A stretch of DNA of 64,000 nt from an uncultured Clostridium sp. (GTDB lineage: Bacteria > Bacillota > Clostridia > Clostridiales > Clostridiaceae). Below the pieces are notes generated by a model. The model did not search any database, had not been told where the DNA came from, and was given only the letters and a program-made list of their open reading frames with translations. Location: NCBI RefSeq assembly GCF_947039605.1, contig NZ_CAMQZG010000016.1, forward strand, positions 1-64,000, given 5' to 3'. Within the stretch, counting starts at the first letter, position 1. Every line of letters starts with the position of its first letter. The translations under genes and the position numbers were made by a program. Shown piece after piece: positions 8,641-16,977 of the stretch.

Positions 8641-10071
8641 ATGTTTTTTAATAGTCAAAAAAATAAGATGGAAAAACAACTAGCAGGGGATTTTAAAAAT
8701 GCAGTTGATAAGGGGTATGAAAACTTAAGTGATGAGGAGAAAATTGCTATAAGTAATCAGCTTCTACAATGTTTTCCACAGGTAACACAGGATCCTCTTT
8801 ATGGAGATTATAAGGGTGATTTTTCAGAGGGAGTTTTAAGTGGTGAGTTTTATCAAAGATATTTAGATATTATGAAATTACTAGATGGAGCTTTAAATAC
8901 AGTAATTTATCAAACACAACATGATCAGTTTAGAATGGGAATTGAAAAAATCTTTGATACACAAGATTATGATTCAGTTGTTATATTCCATGCTGGTTTT
9001 GGTTGGAATATAGACTTAAAACAAAGACCACAGCATCTTGCAGAGGCTATGGCAGATAAAAAGATACTTTATATTTATAGAGCGAGTATTATTCAAGATG
9101 ATGATGTATATGCAATTAAAAAGGTTAAGGATAATCTTTATATAGCAAATATTGATATGGCATTACTTAGAGATATATTATTTGAAGTAATGGATGCAAA
9201 ACAAATCAAGAATAAGTTTGTTCATGTATATGCTACTTGTCTTTATGATGTAACATATAAGGATATAAAGAAATATATGGATAGGGGATTCAAGGTTATA
9301 TATGACTTTGTTGATGAAATATCAGAAGAGATAAGCGGAGTTGAAGTAACTGAGGAACTTATAGAGGACCATAATAGAATTTTATCTAACACAGAGGATG
9401 TTTTAGTAGTTTCAACTGCTGATAAGCTTAAACAACTTGCTGACACGGCTAGAGGGTGTGAAAAATGGAGTGTACTTGCTCAAAATGGTGTAAACCTTAA
9501 TGACTTTAACAATCTTGGCTCAGAAATCGGTAAAAAGATTAAGAAGATAGTTGAAATGAAAAAGCCTATAATAGGTTACTATGGTGCACTTGCTAGTTGG
9601 TTTGATTATAATAAAATGATAAAACTTGCAAAAGAAAGACCAAACTATGAGATTGTTCTTGTAGGAATTGACTATGATAAAACATTAAAGAAAAGTGGAC
9701 TTCTTGATTTAGAAAATGTTCACTATCTTGGAATTGTTGAATACAAAAATCTTATAAAGCAATATGCTTGTCATTTTGATGTATGTCTTATACCATTTAT
9801 AAAAAATGAGATAACTGATGCAACTTCACCAGTTAAATTATTTGAATATATGGCACTAGGTAAACCAGTTGTAACAACTGATATAAATGAGTGTAAAAAA
9901 TATAAGAGCTGTAATATAGCATCAAGTGATGAAGAGTTTGTAGCACAAGTAGATTATGCTCTAACATTACAAGATAATGAAGAGTATAAAAAGCTTCTTA
10001 GAAAAGAAGCAGAAGAGAATACTTGGCTTAATAGAGCGCAGGTAATTAAAGATGCAATGATGAATAAATAA
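8641..10071 (+). CDS. Glycosyltransferase, GT-B fold, paralogue 3, with extra N-terminal region
   Basis: 476 residues. Residues about 100-476 align with the transferases at 4906 and 6203: RPQHLAEAM near 129-137, IIGYYGALASWFDYNKM, and SPVKLFEYMALGKPVVTT. About 100 extra residues at the N-terminus (acidic, helical, QLLQCFPQVTQDPLYGDY) are absent from the paralogues and may bind a partner or the exporter. ATG follows the stop of the ATPase gene by one base, with GGGAGGA in its end as ribosome binding site, so the two genes are translationally linked. Last gene of the operon, closed by a two-way terminator. Confidence 0.87.
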   Translation: MFFNSQKNKMEKQLAGDFKNAVDKGYENLSDEEKIAISNQLLQCFPQVTQDPLYGDYKGDFSEGVLSGEFYQRYLDIMKLLDGALNTVIYQTQHDQFRMGIEKIFDTQDYDSVVIFHAGFGWNIDLKQRPQHLAEAMADKKILYIYRASIIQDDDVYAIKKVKDNLYIANIDMALLRDILFEVMDAKQIKNKFVHVYATCLYDVTYKDIKKYMDRGFKVIYDFVDEISEEISGVEVTEELIEDHNRILSNTEDVLVVSTADKLKQLADTARGCEKWSVLAQNGVNLNDFNNLGSEIGKKIKKIVEMKKPIIGYYGALASWFDYNKMIKLAKERPNYEIVLVGIDYDKTLKKSGLLDLENVHYLGIVEYKNLIKQYACHFDVCLIPFIKNEITDATSPVKLFEYMALGKPVVTTDINECKKYKSCNIASSDEEFVAQVDYALTLQDNEEYKKLLRKEAEENTWLNRAQVIKDAMMNK

Positions 10072-10078
10072 TAAAAGG

Positions 10079-10118
10079 CTACACTAGAATTTAATTCTGG
10101 TGTAGTTTATTTTATTTA
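10079..10118. terminator. Two-way terminator between convergent genes
   Basis: A 13-pair stem CTACACTAGAATT / AATTCTGGTGTAG (one G-U) is followed by T-rich sequence on the plus strand. It separates the export operon from the unknown block on the minus strand and slightly overlaps the stop of the latter. Confidence 0.8.
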
Positions 10119-10775
10119 TGCACGTGTTAAATAAGCTGTAAGTGCAGCTGTTGATGAGTTAAGAAGTATTAATTCTTCATTAGCAGCATTATAATAAGTT
10201 ACGGTAAAGTCAAAAAGTCCATCAGAAGTTATTGGACCAGTTATATCAGTAATTAAGTTTATATATGCAACTTTTGTATCATTTATCATAAAGGAATTAG
10301 CAAGAGTAACTTCTTCAGAACTTATAGCAGTACCATCGGCAGACATAAGTCTTATGGTTAATTTATGCCCTGTACCAGCTTGGTCAGTACCAATACCAGC
10401 AAGCATTTTTGTAGGAGTAGTTGCTGTTGTACCATCGCCTTTTAAAGTTTCATCAATAGAAGCTGTATTTATTATTCCACTAAGAGGTGTTGCTTTAACT
10501 AAGGAACCTTGTTTTATATAAATAATATCAGTAGGAAGAAAAGCGGCTGAAAGAGTAATCAATAATTCTCCAGTACTACCATCACCAACTAAAGCATAAC
10601 TTGAAATCACTAATGGAGCACGTGTTCCAGCAGTTGATTTTTCAATATATAACATATCAGTAAAATCATCATTGGTTAGACCTGTTATAACAATTGGAGC
10701 GGTGTTAGTATCATTTAAAAGCAAAAGGTTTATAGTTGTATAGTCACTAGCATAAGAATTAATTTTAATTAACAT
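10116..10775 (-). CDS. Unknown beta-rich protein, no signal peptide, possible sporulation gene
   Basis: 219 residues, ATG after AAAGGAGA. The sequence is dominated by Thr, Ala, Ile, Leu, Gly and Ser, contains no Cys or Trp, and alternates polar and hydrophobic residues as in beta-sandwich structural proteins. It has no signal peptide, membrane segment or recognised domain. Upstream lies a match to a sigma-K promoter (10825-10852), separate from the three-gene unit behind it. Composition and promoter together suggest a mother-cell structural protein such as a spore-surface component; that is inference only. Its richness in Ala and Gly makes it less AT-biased than its neighbours. It could instead be a phage-like or surface structural protein. 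Confidence 0.75.
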   Translation of the reverse strand: MLIKINSYASDYTTINLLLLNDTNTAPIVITGLTNDDFTDMLYIEKSTAGTRAPLVISSYALVGDGSTGELLITLSAAFLPTDIIYIKQGSLVKATPLSGIINTASIDETLKGDGTTATTPTKMLAGIGTDQAGTGHKLTIRLMSADGTAISSEEVTLANSFMINDTKVAYINLITDITGPITSDGLFDFTVTYYNAANEELILLNSSTAALTAYLTRA

Positions 10776-10824
10776 AAAAAATCTCCTTTAAAGATTATAT
10801 TTTGAATGTGTTTATTCATTACTA

Positions 10825-10852
10825 TATATTATGTTAACTTTGTATAACTTGT
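10825..10852 (-). promoter_or_regulatory. Possible sigma-K promoter
   Basis: On the minus strand, AC (10852-10851), a 17-base spacer and CATAATATA (10833-10825) fit the sigma-K consensus AC-N16/17-CATANNNTA exactly. The start would fall about 40 bases before the ATG at 10775. Such short consensus matches occur by chance in AT-rich DNA. Confidence 0.4.
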
Positions 10853-10872
10853 TACGTCTTTAGTAAAGCAGA

Positions 10873-11661
10873 TTAGATACTAAAGCGTTTAGAGTTTAAA
10901 ATGATGTTAGTTTGAGGTCTATCTGAAACAGTACGTTCCTTAGCTAAAGAAAACACACCTTTACCATTTTTGATTTTTACTTTAAGGAGTAATGATTTAA
11001 GTGGGACTACAATATTAGAATCTTTTTCAAGTGATTCTACAATTTCTTCAGATGCTATTACAGAATCAAAAGTTTCATCAGTTACATTTTTAAATTCATT
11101 TATTGTAGAACTTTCTGAAACTATTAAATTAACATGAGAACTTTCACCTATATCAAAGCTTTTAATATTAGCATCTATAATGATATTTTGTGTATTTGTA
11201 GATTTTAAATTAATAGGTAAGGGGATATTATTTTGTGTATCAATTGAATTTATTTTAAAAAAATCATTTGTATTAGTAATTGGATTAACTGATAAATTAA
11301 TTACTTTATCAGTTTTATCAGTAGAAGATATTCCAAATGCTATAGATATATTATTATCAGATATTATATCTAAATCATTATTTATAAGGTGTAGAACACC
11401 TGAAAAAACAATTTCTTTTTCTTCATTATTATCATTAATCAAATTGATTTTAGCGGTGGTTAAAATAAAATTATCATCAAGGTTAAGGTGGCAATTATTG
11501 ATGATATTGATTTGGGTTTCAAACTCACCTGAGAGTATAGATAGTGGTGTATCTAGATTTAATGTATCAATCTTAGCATCAATATTTATTAGCTTAGATG
11601 TAGTTTGAGATGTTGAGTTAATTTTTTTTAGATTACTATTTTTAAAAGTATAAGTGTTCAA
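10873..11661 (-). CDS. Unknown Asn/Ser/Ile-rich beta protein
   Basis: About 262 residues. I take TTG at 11661 as the start because GGAG at 11669-11672 is then 7 bases away; the ATG at 11667 would be only 1 base away. The protein is rich in Asn, Ile, Ser, Asp and Thr, has regular beta-strand-like alternation (for example INLINDNNEEKEIVFSG), one Cys, and no signal peptide or membrane segment. The last 40 residues are more basic (KIKNGKGVFSLAKER, then NSKRFSI). I recognise no family. It starts inside the stop of the gene before it, so the two are translated together and probably act in the same structure. Confidence 0.7.
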   Translation of the reverse strand: MNTYTFKNSNLKKINSTSQTTSKLINIDAKIDTLNLDTPLSILSGEFETQINIINNCHLNLDDNFILTTAKINLINDNNEEKEIVFSGVLHLINNDLDIISDNNISIAFGISSTDKTDKVINLSVNPITNTNDFFKINSIDTQNNIPLPINLKSTNTQNIIIDANIKSFDIGESSHVNLIVSESSTINEFKNVTDETFDSVIASEEIVESLEKDSNIVVPLKSLLLKVKIKNGKGVFSLAKERTVSDRPQTNIILNSKRFSI

Positions 11662-11663
11662 TT

Positions 11664-12212
11664 TCATTCTCCAATCATGATTTCTATTAAATATTCAGCA
11701 TCAGGTACAGAATTTCCAAGAGAATCAAACAATGTTAGTTCAAATTCTTTTCCATCATTTGTTGATGATAAAAGTTGTATAGTTGAACTAGGGGAAATTC
11801 CATTACAAATTGTTATGGGGTAAGGTGGACTTGATAAGGGCGTATTATCAAGAGTTAAAAATGAAAAGTTATAGTTATAACTTTTAAGTTCACTAGGGAG
11901 ATTTAAGGATAAAGCACTCATATTATTATTAAACTCAAGTAAATTTATTTCATAATAAATATATATAATTCCAGAAAAATGAGTAGTAGAGTCTATAAAA
12001 AAATAGAGTGAAGTAGTTAAGGGGAGAGGGGATAAGATAGTTAATGAATAATCTTGATTAGAATTTTCTAATGAAAAATTACTTTGTGGTATTTTTAAGT
12101 TATCTATATAAATAGAAAAATCGCTTTTATTCAAAGTAAGATTTTCAGATAGAGAGAATGTGATGAAGTTTGCATCAACTAGTAAGTTTTTAATTTCTAT
12201 TGTTTTTTTCAT
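11664..12212 (-). CDS. Unknown small beta protein
   Basis: 182 residues, ATG preceded by AAGGAGGTTT. Contents resemble the flanking proteins: Ser, Leu, Asn and Thr rich, beta-like, no signal peptide. The N-terminus (IEIKNLLVDANFITFSLSENL) resembles an Ig-like edge strand, as does the N-terminus of the larger protein upstream (YIYIKFNRPM), so all may carry Ig-like folds. Lies 11 bases after the large gene and overlaps the next start by 4 bases, showing one operon. No known family recognised. Confidence 0.7.
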   Translation of the reverse strand: MKKTIEIKNLLVDANFITFSLSENLTLNKSDFSIYIDNLKIPQSNFSLENSNQDYSLTILSPLPLTTSLYFFIDSTTHFSGIIYIYYEINLLEFNNNMSALSLNLPSELKSYNYNFSFLTLDNTPLSSPPYPITICNGISPSSTIQLLSSTNDGKEFELTLFDSLGNSVPDAEYLIEIMIGE

Positions 12213-12223
12213 TAGAAACCTCC

Positions 12224-13981
12224 TTATAAAATAATTGTATTTTCAAATTCACAAGTATCAAAGTTAAAAGAATAAGCATCATCAAGTGAGATATATAAAG
12301 TTTCACCTTTTAGATTTATAAAATTTATAGTTGCAGTATCAAATATTTTCTTGGTATCTGTATTTTTTATATATAAAGAATCTTGAAATATTGTCTTTTT
12401 TCCTAGCGAACCGTAATTAAAAGTTTGATATACCTTGTTAACTAGTAAAGTTGTGGGGAGAACTACTGTTTGTCCAAGTAGTGTCCATGAATTACCTTGA
12501 TTTGTAGGGTCACAAATTATAGATTCTGAATCACTTGCTATAAGTGTTAGTGGGATTTCTATGCTAGTTATAGGAAGTGTATAGTTATGACTTTTAATTT
12601 TATGAAGTGGAATAACTTCAATATATTCAATAGTATCATGGATACTTGATAGAAAATTATCCATTTCAGCTACACATCTTTTTTCTGTTAGACTTACTTT
12701 TACATTGTAGGTATCATCAAATTCTGATGCTGAAATTATATTTAAAGGTGTATGAAGAAGTATAAGAACTAAATCATTTATATAAAAAGTAAGCAAAGTA
12801 TCTTCAATAGAGCTTAAATATTCACTATGATTCAATATAGTAGGTAGAAAAAGTCCTTTTTTTAAGTCTTTCCATAGTGATAATTTACCAAATGTATCAA
12901 AGTTATCTTCAAGTAAATAATTGCTGAATTCAATATCTAAAATAGCTATATTAAATTTGTTTGTGCTTGTAGTATCAAGTATTCCACTGATACCATAGAG
13001 TGTATTAGAAGTAAGTTTAGTAGTCATTTGAATTGCTTTTAAATTCTTATCAAGAGTATAAGGCTTTTTAGGATTCTTATAGGTAATACTTACAGGGGTA
13101 GAGTAGCAGTCAAAATCATATAAATCATAAATAAAAAAATATATTATGTTACCTTTTATATATCTTTCACGCCCTTTAGCATTATATCTTTTGCCTTTTA
13201 TAGAAAAATAAAAATCATTAGAATCATATCTTTTAATTTCATTACTAAAATCTAGTGCAATTCCTAAAATATCATCTACATATGAAAAAATACTAAGACT
13301 TATTGGTGTTGTAGGAAGAAAGTTTTCTATATTTAAGCATTCATCTGTACTTATAGTAATTCCAAGAGCATCAGTAGACTTACAAGTTTGAGTAGTACAA
13401 AGATATAAGCTTTCAGAAGCTTTTCTTATGATATCAGATTTAAATTTAAAGATATAAGTATCGGAAGTTTCTTCTTTAATTTCATAAGGTGAGTATGAAG
13501 TATTTTCATTTTTGATATAAAAATCACTTGGTATTAGTTTATGATACTTGATTAAGTTATTATTTTTTAGAGTTAGGTTTTTAGATTCATATAATGAAGC
13601 TGTACAAAACTCTAAGGAGGTTGAACTATTATGAGTAGTTATTAAAGTAGAACATGAAAAATCATGAATAATATCAGCTACATCAGTTATAAAATAAATA
13701 TTTTCTTTATCTATATATCCACATTGTATAGTAGCATCTAAAAGTGAGATATTAATATTTTTATATTTGAAAGAAACAAAATCATCACCAAATGAATATA
13801 TTTCACATGTTAAATTAGAAAGACATACAGTTGAGCAATTATTAGTAATTATAAGACCACTAAGTAAGTAGTTTTTTGTATTTAAAATGCTATGGGGTCC
13901 TGTTAAGGTCATAGGCCTATTAAATTTGATATAAATATATTTACTAGTAGTATAGCAAAATTCCACAAAGTGATTCTTCAA
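12224..13981 (-). CDS. Large unknown beta-rich, Cys-containing protein
   Basis: About 585 residues from TTG 13981, which lies 9 bases after TTTAGGAGGT; a longer frame upstream runs through the ribosome binding site and is unlikely. Residues 10-40 (SKYIYIKFNRPM...NYLLSG) look like an SbsA-type Ig-like domain edge ('x-V-x-F-S-x-P-M ... N-Y-x-L-x-G'), and a second copy may begin near 245 (ILGIALDFSNEIKRYDSNDFYFSIKG). It carries more than ten Cys, unusual for a secreted protein here, and no signal peptide. First gene of a three-gene operon on the minus strand. I cannot assign a function; a spore-coat, appendage or other intracellularly assembled structure is my best guess. Confidence 0.72.
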   Translation of the reverse strand: MKNHFVEFCYTTSKYIYIKFNRPMTLTGPHSILNTKNYLLSGLIITNNCSTVCLSNLTCEIYSFGDDFVSFKYKNINISLLDATIQCGYIDKENIYFITDVADIIHDFSCSTLITTHNSSTSLEFCTASLYESKNLTLKNNNLIKYHKLIPSDFYIKNENTSYSPYEIKEETSDTYIFKFKSDIIRKASESLYLCTTQTCKSTDALGITISTDECLNIENFLPTTPISLSIFSYVDDILGIALDFSNEIKRYDSNDFYFSIKGKRYNAKGRERYIKGNIIYFFIYDLYDFDCYSTPVSITYKNPKKPYTLDKNLKAIQMTTKLTSNTLYGISGILDTTSTNKFNIAILDIEFSNYLLEDNFDTFGKLSLWKDLKKGLFLPTILNHSEYLSSIEDTLLTFYINDLVLILLHTPLNIISASEFDDTYNVKVSLTEKRCVAEMDNFLSSIHDTIEYIEVIPLHKIKSHNYTLPITSIEIPLTLIASDSESIICDPTNQGNSWTLLGQTVVLPTTLLVNKVYQTFNYGSLGKKTIFQDSLYIKNTDTKKIFDTATINFINLKGETLYISLDDAYSFNFDTCEFENTIIL

Positions 13982-14083
13982 AATAAGTAGACCTCCTAAA
14001 GTATTCATTATATATAATATTAAGATATAGGTTAATATGTTATAAGATTTTGTGAAAAATATTAAGCACTTTTTACGAAAAAA

Positions 14084-14121
14084 CAAAAAAGAAGAATCTC
14101 TAAGATAGAGAAACTTCTTTT
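14084..14121 (-). terminator. Terminator after the HAD phosphatase gene
   Basis: AAAGAAG...TCTC / GAGA...CTTCTTT stem with two mismatched pairs, followed on the minus strand by a T-rich run. It lies between the HAD gene and the unknown operon. Confidence 0.6.
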
Positions 14122-14125
14122 GAAA

Positions 14126-14785
14126 TTATATATTAACTAAAAGTTCTGTATAAGATTTTATAAATTTATCAGACTTGTCCATCATTTCTTGTTCGTGGTG
14201 AGCAGAGTATTCATCATAAACTCCAATTACCTTAAAGTCACCTTTTTTAGCACCTTCTACAGCCACAGGAATATCTTCAAAGACTATTATATCTTTTGGT
14301 TCTACTCCAAGTCTTTGTGCTGAAAGCAGGTAAACATCAGGGAAGTTCTTACCTCTAGAAACTTCACTAGTGATAGTTATACTATCAAAAAGGTCTAAGA
14401 TACCATTAAATTCAAGTGAAGCTTTTGCAAGTTCTACAGAATTGCTAGTAGCTAGTCCAATTTTTACGCCAGAGCCTTTAAGTTCTGTTAAGAATTCAAA
14501 AACCCCTTCTTTAAGTTTTATATCTTTACTATATTTTTCATAAGCCATTTCGTGCCATCTAGCACAAATTTCATCAACTGAAAATTCAAGATTAAATCTA
14601 TTTTTAAAATATTCAGCTGTACCTCTATAGCTAAGATGATTAATTTCTTCTTTTAATTTTTTTAAGTCAATGTTAGCATGTCCAATTTCTTTTATGTAGT
14701 CAATATCTATTTGAACCCATACTCCCATTGAATCAATTAAAGTTCCATCTAAATCAAAAATAGCTGCTTTTATATTATTTATCAT
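14126..14785 (-). CDS. HAD-family phosphatase, beta-phosphoglucomutase-like
   Basis: 219 residues. Motif I is FDLDGTLIDS at 10-19 with nucleophile Asp11 and acid/base Asp13; motif II is LATSNS near 115; motif III is Lys near 145 (SRGKNFPDVYL); motif IV is VFEDIPVAVEGAKKG. The helical cap between residues 15 and 85 is that of subfamily I, shared by sugar-phosphate phosphatases and beta-phosphoglucomutase. These enzymes act on phosphorylated sugars or related small molecules through an aspartyl phosphate. The substrate cannot be set from sequence. The gene stands alone with its own GGGGGTGG site. Confidence 0.9.
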   Translation of the reverse strand: MINNIKAAIFDLDGTLIDSMGVWVQIDIDYIKEIGHANIDLKKLKEEINHLSYRGTAEYFKNRFNLEFSVDEICARWHEMAYEKYSKDIKLKEGVFEFLTELKGSGVKIGLATSNSVELAKASLEFNGILDLFDSITITSEVSRGKNFPDVYLLSAQRLGVEPKDIIVFEDIPVAVEGAKKGDFKVIGVYDEYSAHHEQEMMDKSDKFIKSYTELLVNI

Positions 14786-15012
14786 AAATCCACCCCCTAT
14801 TAAATTATTCTAACATAAGTGGATATAGAAATTCTAATGAAATGAATATTAACTTGAATTTAGAACAGATTAACACCTAAATGTAAAATAACTAATATAT
14901 TATTAGAAGATAGATAGATAACATAATTAAAATAAAATAATTTATAGGTTAAAAATTAGCAAAAAAGTCAATGATTATATAGGAAGAATTTTTAAATTAA
15001 GGGGGAGCATAA

Positions 15013-15147
15013 ATGAAAATAGCAATAATAGTAGGAATAGTATGGATAATAGGCATAATGTTCTTTTTAGCATTATTTAAAGCAGCAGCAAGAGGGGACA
15101 GGATGTTAGAAGAAGATTTTAAAGAAAAAGAGAATGATGAAGAATAA
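15013..15147 (+). CDS. Small single-pass membrane protein, 44 residues
   Basis: An ATG preceded by AGGGGGAG opens 44 codons. Residues 2-23 are hydrophobic (KIAIIVGIVWIIGIMFF), then a short basic stretch (KAAARGDR) and an acidic tail (EEDFKEKENDEE). This gives a typical small membrane protein with an inside C-terminus. I recognise no family. It lies in the gap between the HAD gene and the amidase gene and has no visible partner in an operon. Confidence 0.6.
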   Translation: MKIAIIVGIVWIIGIMFFLALFKAAARGDRMLEEDFKEKENDEE

Positions 15148-15257
15148 CATATTTTTATAAAAATATATTTTAAATAAAATAAGTATTAATAAAAAGAATT
15201 ATTTTACTTTACCTTTAATATATTAGACTGATAACAATTTTTAAAGGTTGAGGTAAG

Positions 15258-16664
15258 ATGATAGATGTAATTTTAGATGCTAGTCATGGGGGAGATGATA
15301 TAGGAATTGTAGGTCTTCTTGGAACTAAGGAAAAAGAATGTACTTTGTACATAGCTAAAGCTTGTAGAAATATATTAGAAGAGAGTGGAATAAGGGTTAA
15401 ATTAACAAGAGAGAATGATGAGTGGGTTGAAGGTGCTAGAAGAAGTGATGTTGCAAATGAAAGTAATGCTAAATGTTTTGTTAGTATACATCTTAATTCT
15501 TCAGATGATAGAAGAGAAAGTGGAGTAGAAGTAGTATCTGCAAATAGCAGTAAAGATGTTTCAAGACTTTCATTTAGTCTTCTTAGTTCACTTAGCAATA
15601 GTACAAAGCTTAATAGTAGAGGGACAAAGTATAGTGATTTAATATTATTTAAAGAAGTGCGAATGCCATCAGCTATGGTTAAGGTATGTTTCCTTACAAA
15701 TCCAAGAGAAGAAAAACTTTTATTAGACCAAAAGTTTAATAAAGAAGTTGCAGAGCTTATTGCAGAAGGAATAATAAAGTATATTTCAAATGAAAATGCT
15801 AATATGATAGTTGAGGATGGAGAAGCGGTGGAAAGTTTAATGAGAGAAGAAGAGGTAGAAGAAGTAGTGGAAATTCAAACACAAATAGAAACGTTAACAA
15901 ATATTATTGGTGGGGAAATCCCAGATAGAAATCAAGCTAAGCAGTGGGCAAAGAACAGGAAGTGTTCAGATGAATTTATAGGACTAGTTGATTTATATTG
16001 GAATTTATATGAGAAAAAGGGTGGAGTAAATCCAGCTATTGCTTATTCACAAGCACTTATAGAAACTAATAGGGCAAGTCTTCTTATTGATATAAATGAT
16101 AATTATTTTAATCCAAGTGGTTTAAAAGAAGATAAGAGTGAGAAATATAAGAAATTTACTTCTTGGAAAGAAGGAGTAGAGGTTCATCTAGATCATTTAG
16201 CGTTATATGCAGGTGGAAAAGGATATCCTAATAAGGAAAGCCAAGACCCAAGACATTTCTCTTATCTTTTTGGAGTTTGTAAGTACGTTGAGAACTTATC
16301 TGGAAAGTGGAATTCTGACCCAGAGTATGGAATAAACATATTGAAGTTTTATTATGAGATATTAGAAACTCAAACAAAAGATGTTTTTAGAGAAAGCATT
16401 GAGAGTATAGATGGATTAAAAACACAAATTAGTGATTTTAAGTCTAAAGTTGTATTGATGGGACGAACTCTTGAAGAGGTGTGTAAAGAGTATAATCAAA
16501 TTTATAAAAGTTTAGAAGTTTTGAAAGATGAAATTGTAACATTAGAAGTTGATAAAAAAGATTTAGAAAGTAAGAATATAAAACTTAATAAAGATGTAGA
16601 AGATCAAAAAAGAGTTTTAAAAGATATTGTTAAAATAATTGGTGGAAGTGTAGAAAAAAAATAA
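15258..16664 (+). CDS. Amidase_3 / glucosaminidase fusion without signal peptide
   Basis: 468 residues. Residues 1-176 are an N-acetylmuramoyl-L-alanine amidase of the Amidase_3 type, with zinc ligand His10 (DASHGG), Glu25 or Glu27, His78 (SIHLN) and the catalytic Glu near 151 (CFLTNPREE). Residues about 210-355 resemble a glucosaminidase domain (GGVNPAIAYSQALIETN, NDNYFNPSGLK, WKEGVEVHLDHLALY). The last 75 residues form a coiled coil rich in Lys, Glu and Asp. Together the domains would cut both the peptide link and the glycan of peptidoglycan. No signal peptide is present, as in phage endolysins, but no phage genes lie nearby. It may leave the cell by lysis, act in spores or serve a contact-dependent role. 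Confidence 0.85.
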   Translation: MIDVILDASHGGDDIGIVGLLGTKEKECTLYIAKACRNILEESGIRVKLTRENDEWVEGARRSDVANESNAKCFVSIHLNSSDDRRESGVEVVSANSSKDVSRLSFSLLSSLSNSTKLNSRGTKYSDLILFKEVRMPSAMVKVCFLTNPREEKLLLDQKFNKEVAELIAEGIIKYISNENANMIVEDGEAVESLMREEEVEEVVEIQTQIETLTNIIGGEIPDRNQAKQWAKNRKCSDEFIGLVDLYWNLYEKKGGVNPAIAYSQALIETNRASLLIDINDNYFNPSGLKEDKSEKYKKFTSWKEGVEVHLDHLALYAGGKGYPNKESQDPRHFSYLFGVCKYVENLSGKWNSDPEYGINILKFYYEILETQTKDVFRESIESIDGLKTQISDFKSKVVLMGRTLEEVCKEYNQIYKSLEVLKDEIVTLEVDKKDLESKNIKLNKDVEDQKRVLKDIVKIIGGSVEKK

Positions 16665-16673
16665 AAAAATAAA

Positions 16674-16711
16674 AAATCCTAACTTGTAGCGTTTAAGTTA
16701 GGATTTTTTTA
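16674..16711 (+). terminator. Terminator of the amidase gene
   Basis: AATCCTAACTT / AAGTTAGGATT stem followed by a T run. Confidence 0.93.
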
Positions 16712-16730
16712 TTAAGAATGTTTCTGCAAA

Positions 16731-16758
16731 TAAAAAAAGAATTGCAATTGCAATTCTT
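16731..16758 (-). terminator. Terminator of tRNA-Pro
   Basis: A perfect 22-base palindrome (16737-16758, centre CAATTG) lies 3 bases after the tRNA 3' end on the minus strand and is followed by seven T in that direction. Confidence 0.85.
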
Positions 16759-16761
16759 AAA

Positions 16762-16837
16762 TGGTCGGGGTGACAGGGCTTGAACCTGCGACCTCATGCT
16801 CCCAAAGCACGCGCGCTCCCATCTGCGCCACACCCCG
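16762..16837 (-). tRNA. tRNA-Pro (TGG)
   Basis: 76 bases including an encoded CCA. Acceptor strands CGGGGTG / CACCCCG pair, the anticodon loop is CTTTGGGA with anticodon TGG, and the T arm has GGTTCAAGCC. The gene stands alone with its own promoter and terminator. Confidence 0.96.
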
Positions 16838-16849
16838 TTGACATTTATT

Positions 16850-16879
16850 ATTATACTATGAGATAGGGGGAGAAGTCAA
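16850..16879 (-). promoter_or_regulatory. Sigma-A promoter of tRNA-Pro
   Basis: On the minus strand TTGACT (16879-16874), 18-base spacer, TATAAT (16855-16850), about 13 bases before the tRNA. Confidence 0.8.
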
Positions 16880-16977
16880 TAAAAAGTTCATAATTTATTT
16901 AAAAAGTTTAATAAGGTCAAATATTATGAATAAATTACGTAGAAATGTATTATAATATAGCTTTGGAGGTGGGGAGA

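Noticed and set aside
11180-11608. 142-codon plus-strand frame opposite an unknown minus-strand gene
   Set aside because: The minus-strand genes form a coherent operon with good binding sites; the plus frame has none.
16737-16758. Long palindrome as a phage attachment site at tRNA-Pro
   Set aside because: It is followed by a T run on the tRNA strand, so it is the tRNA terminator; no integrase gene is near.
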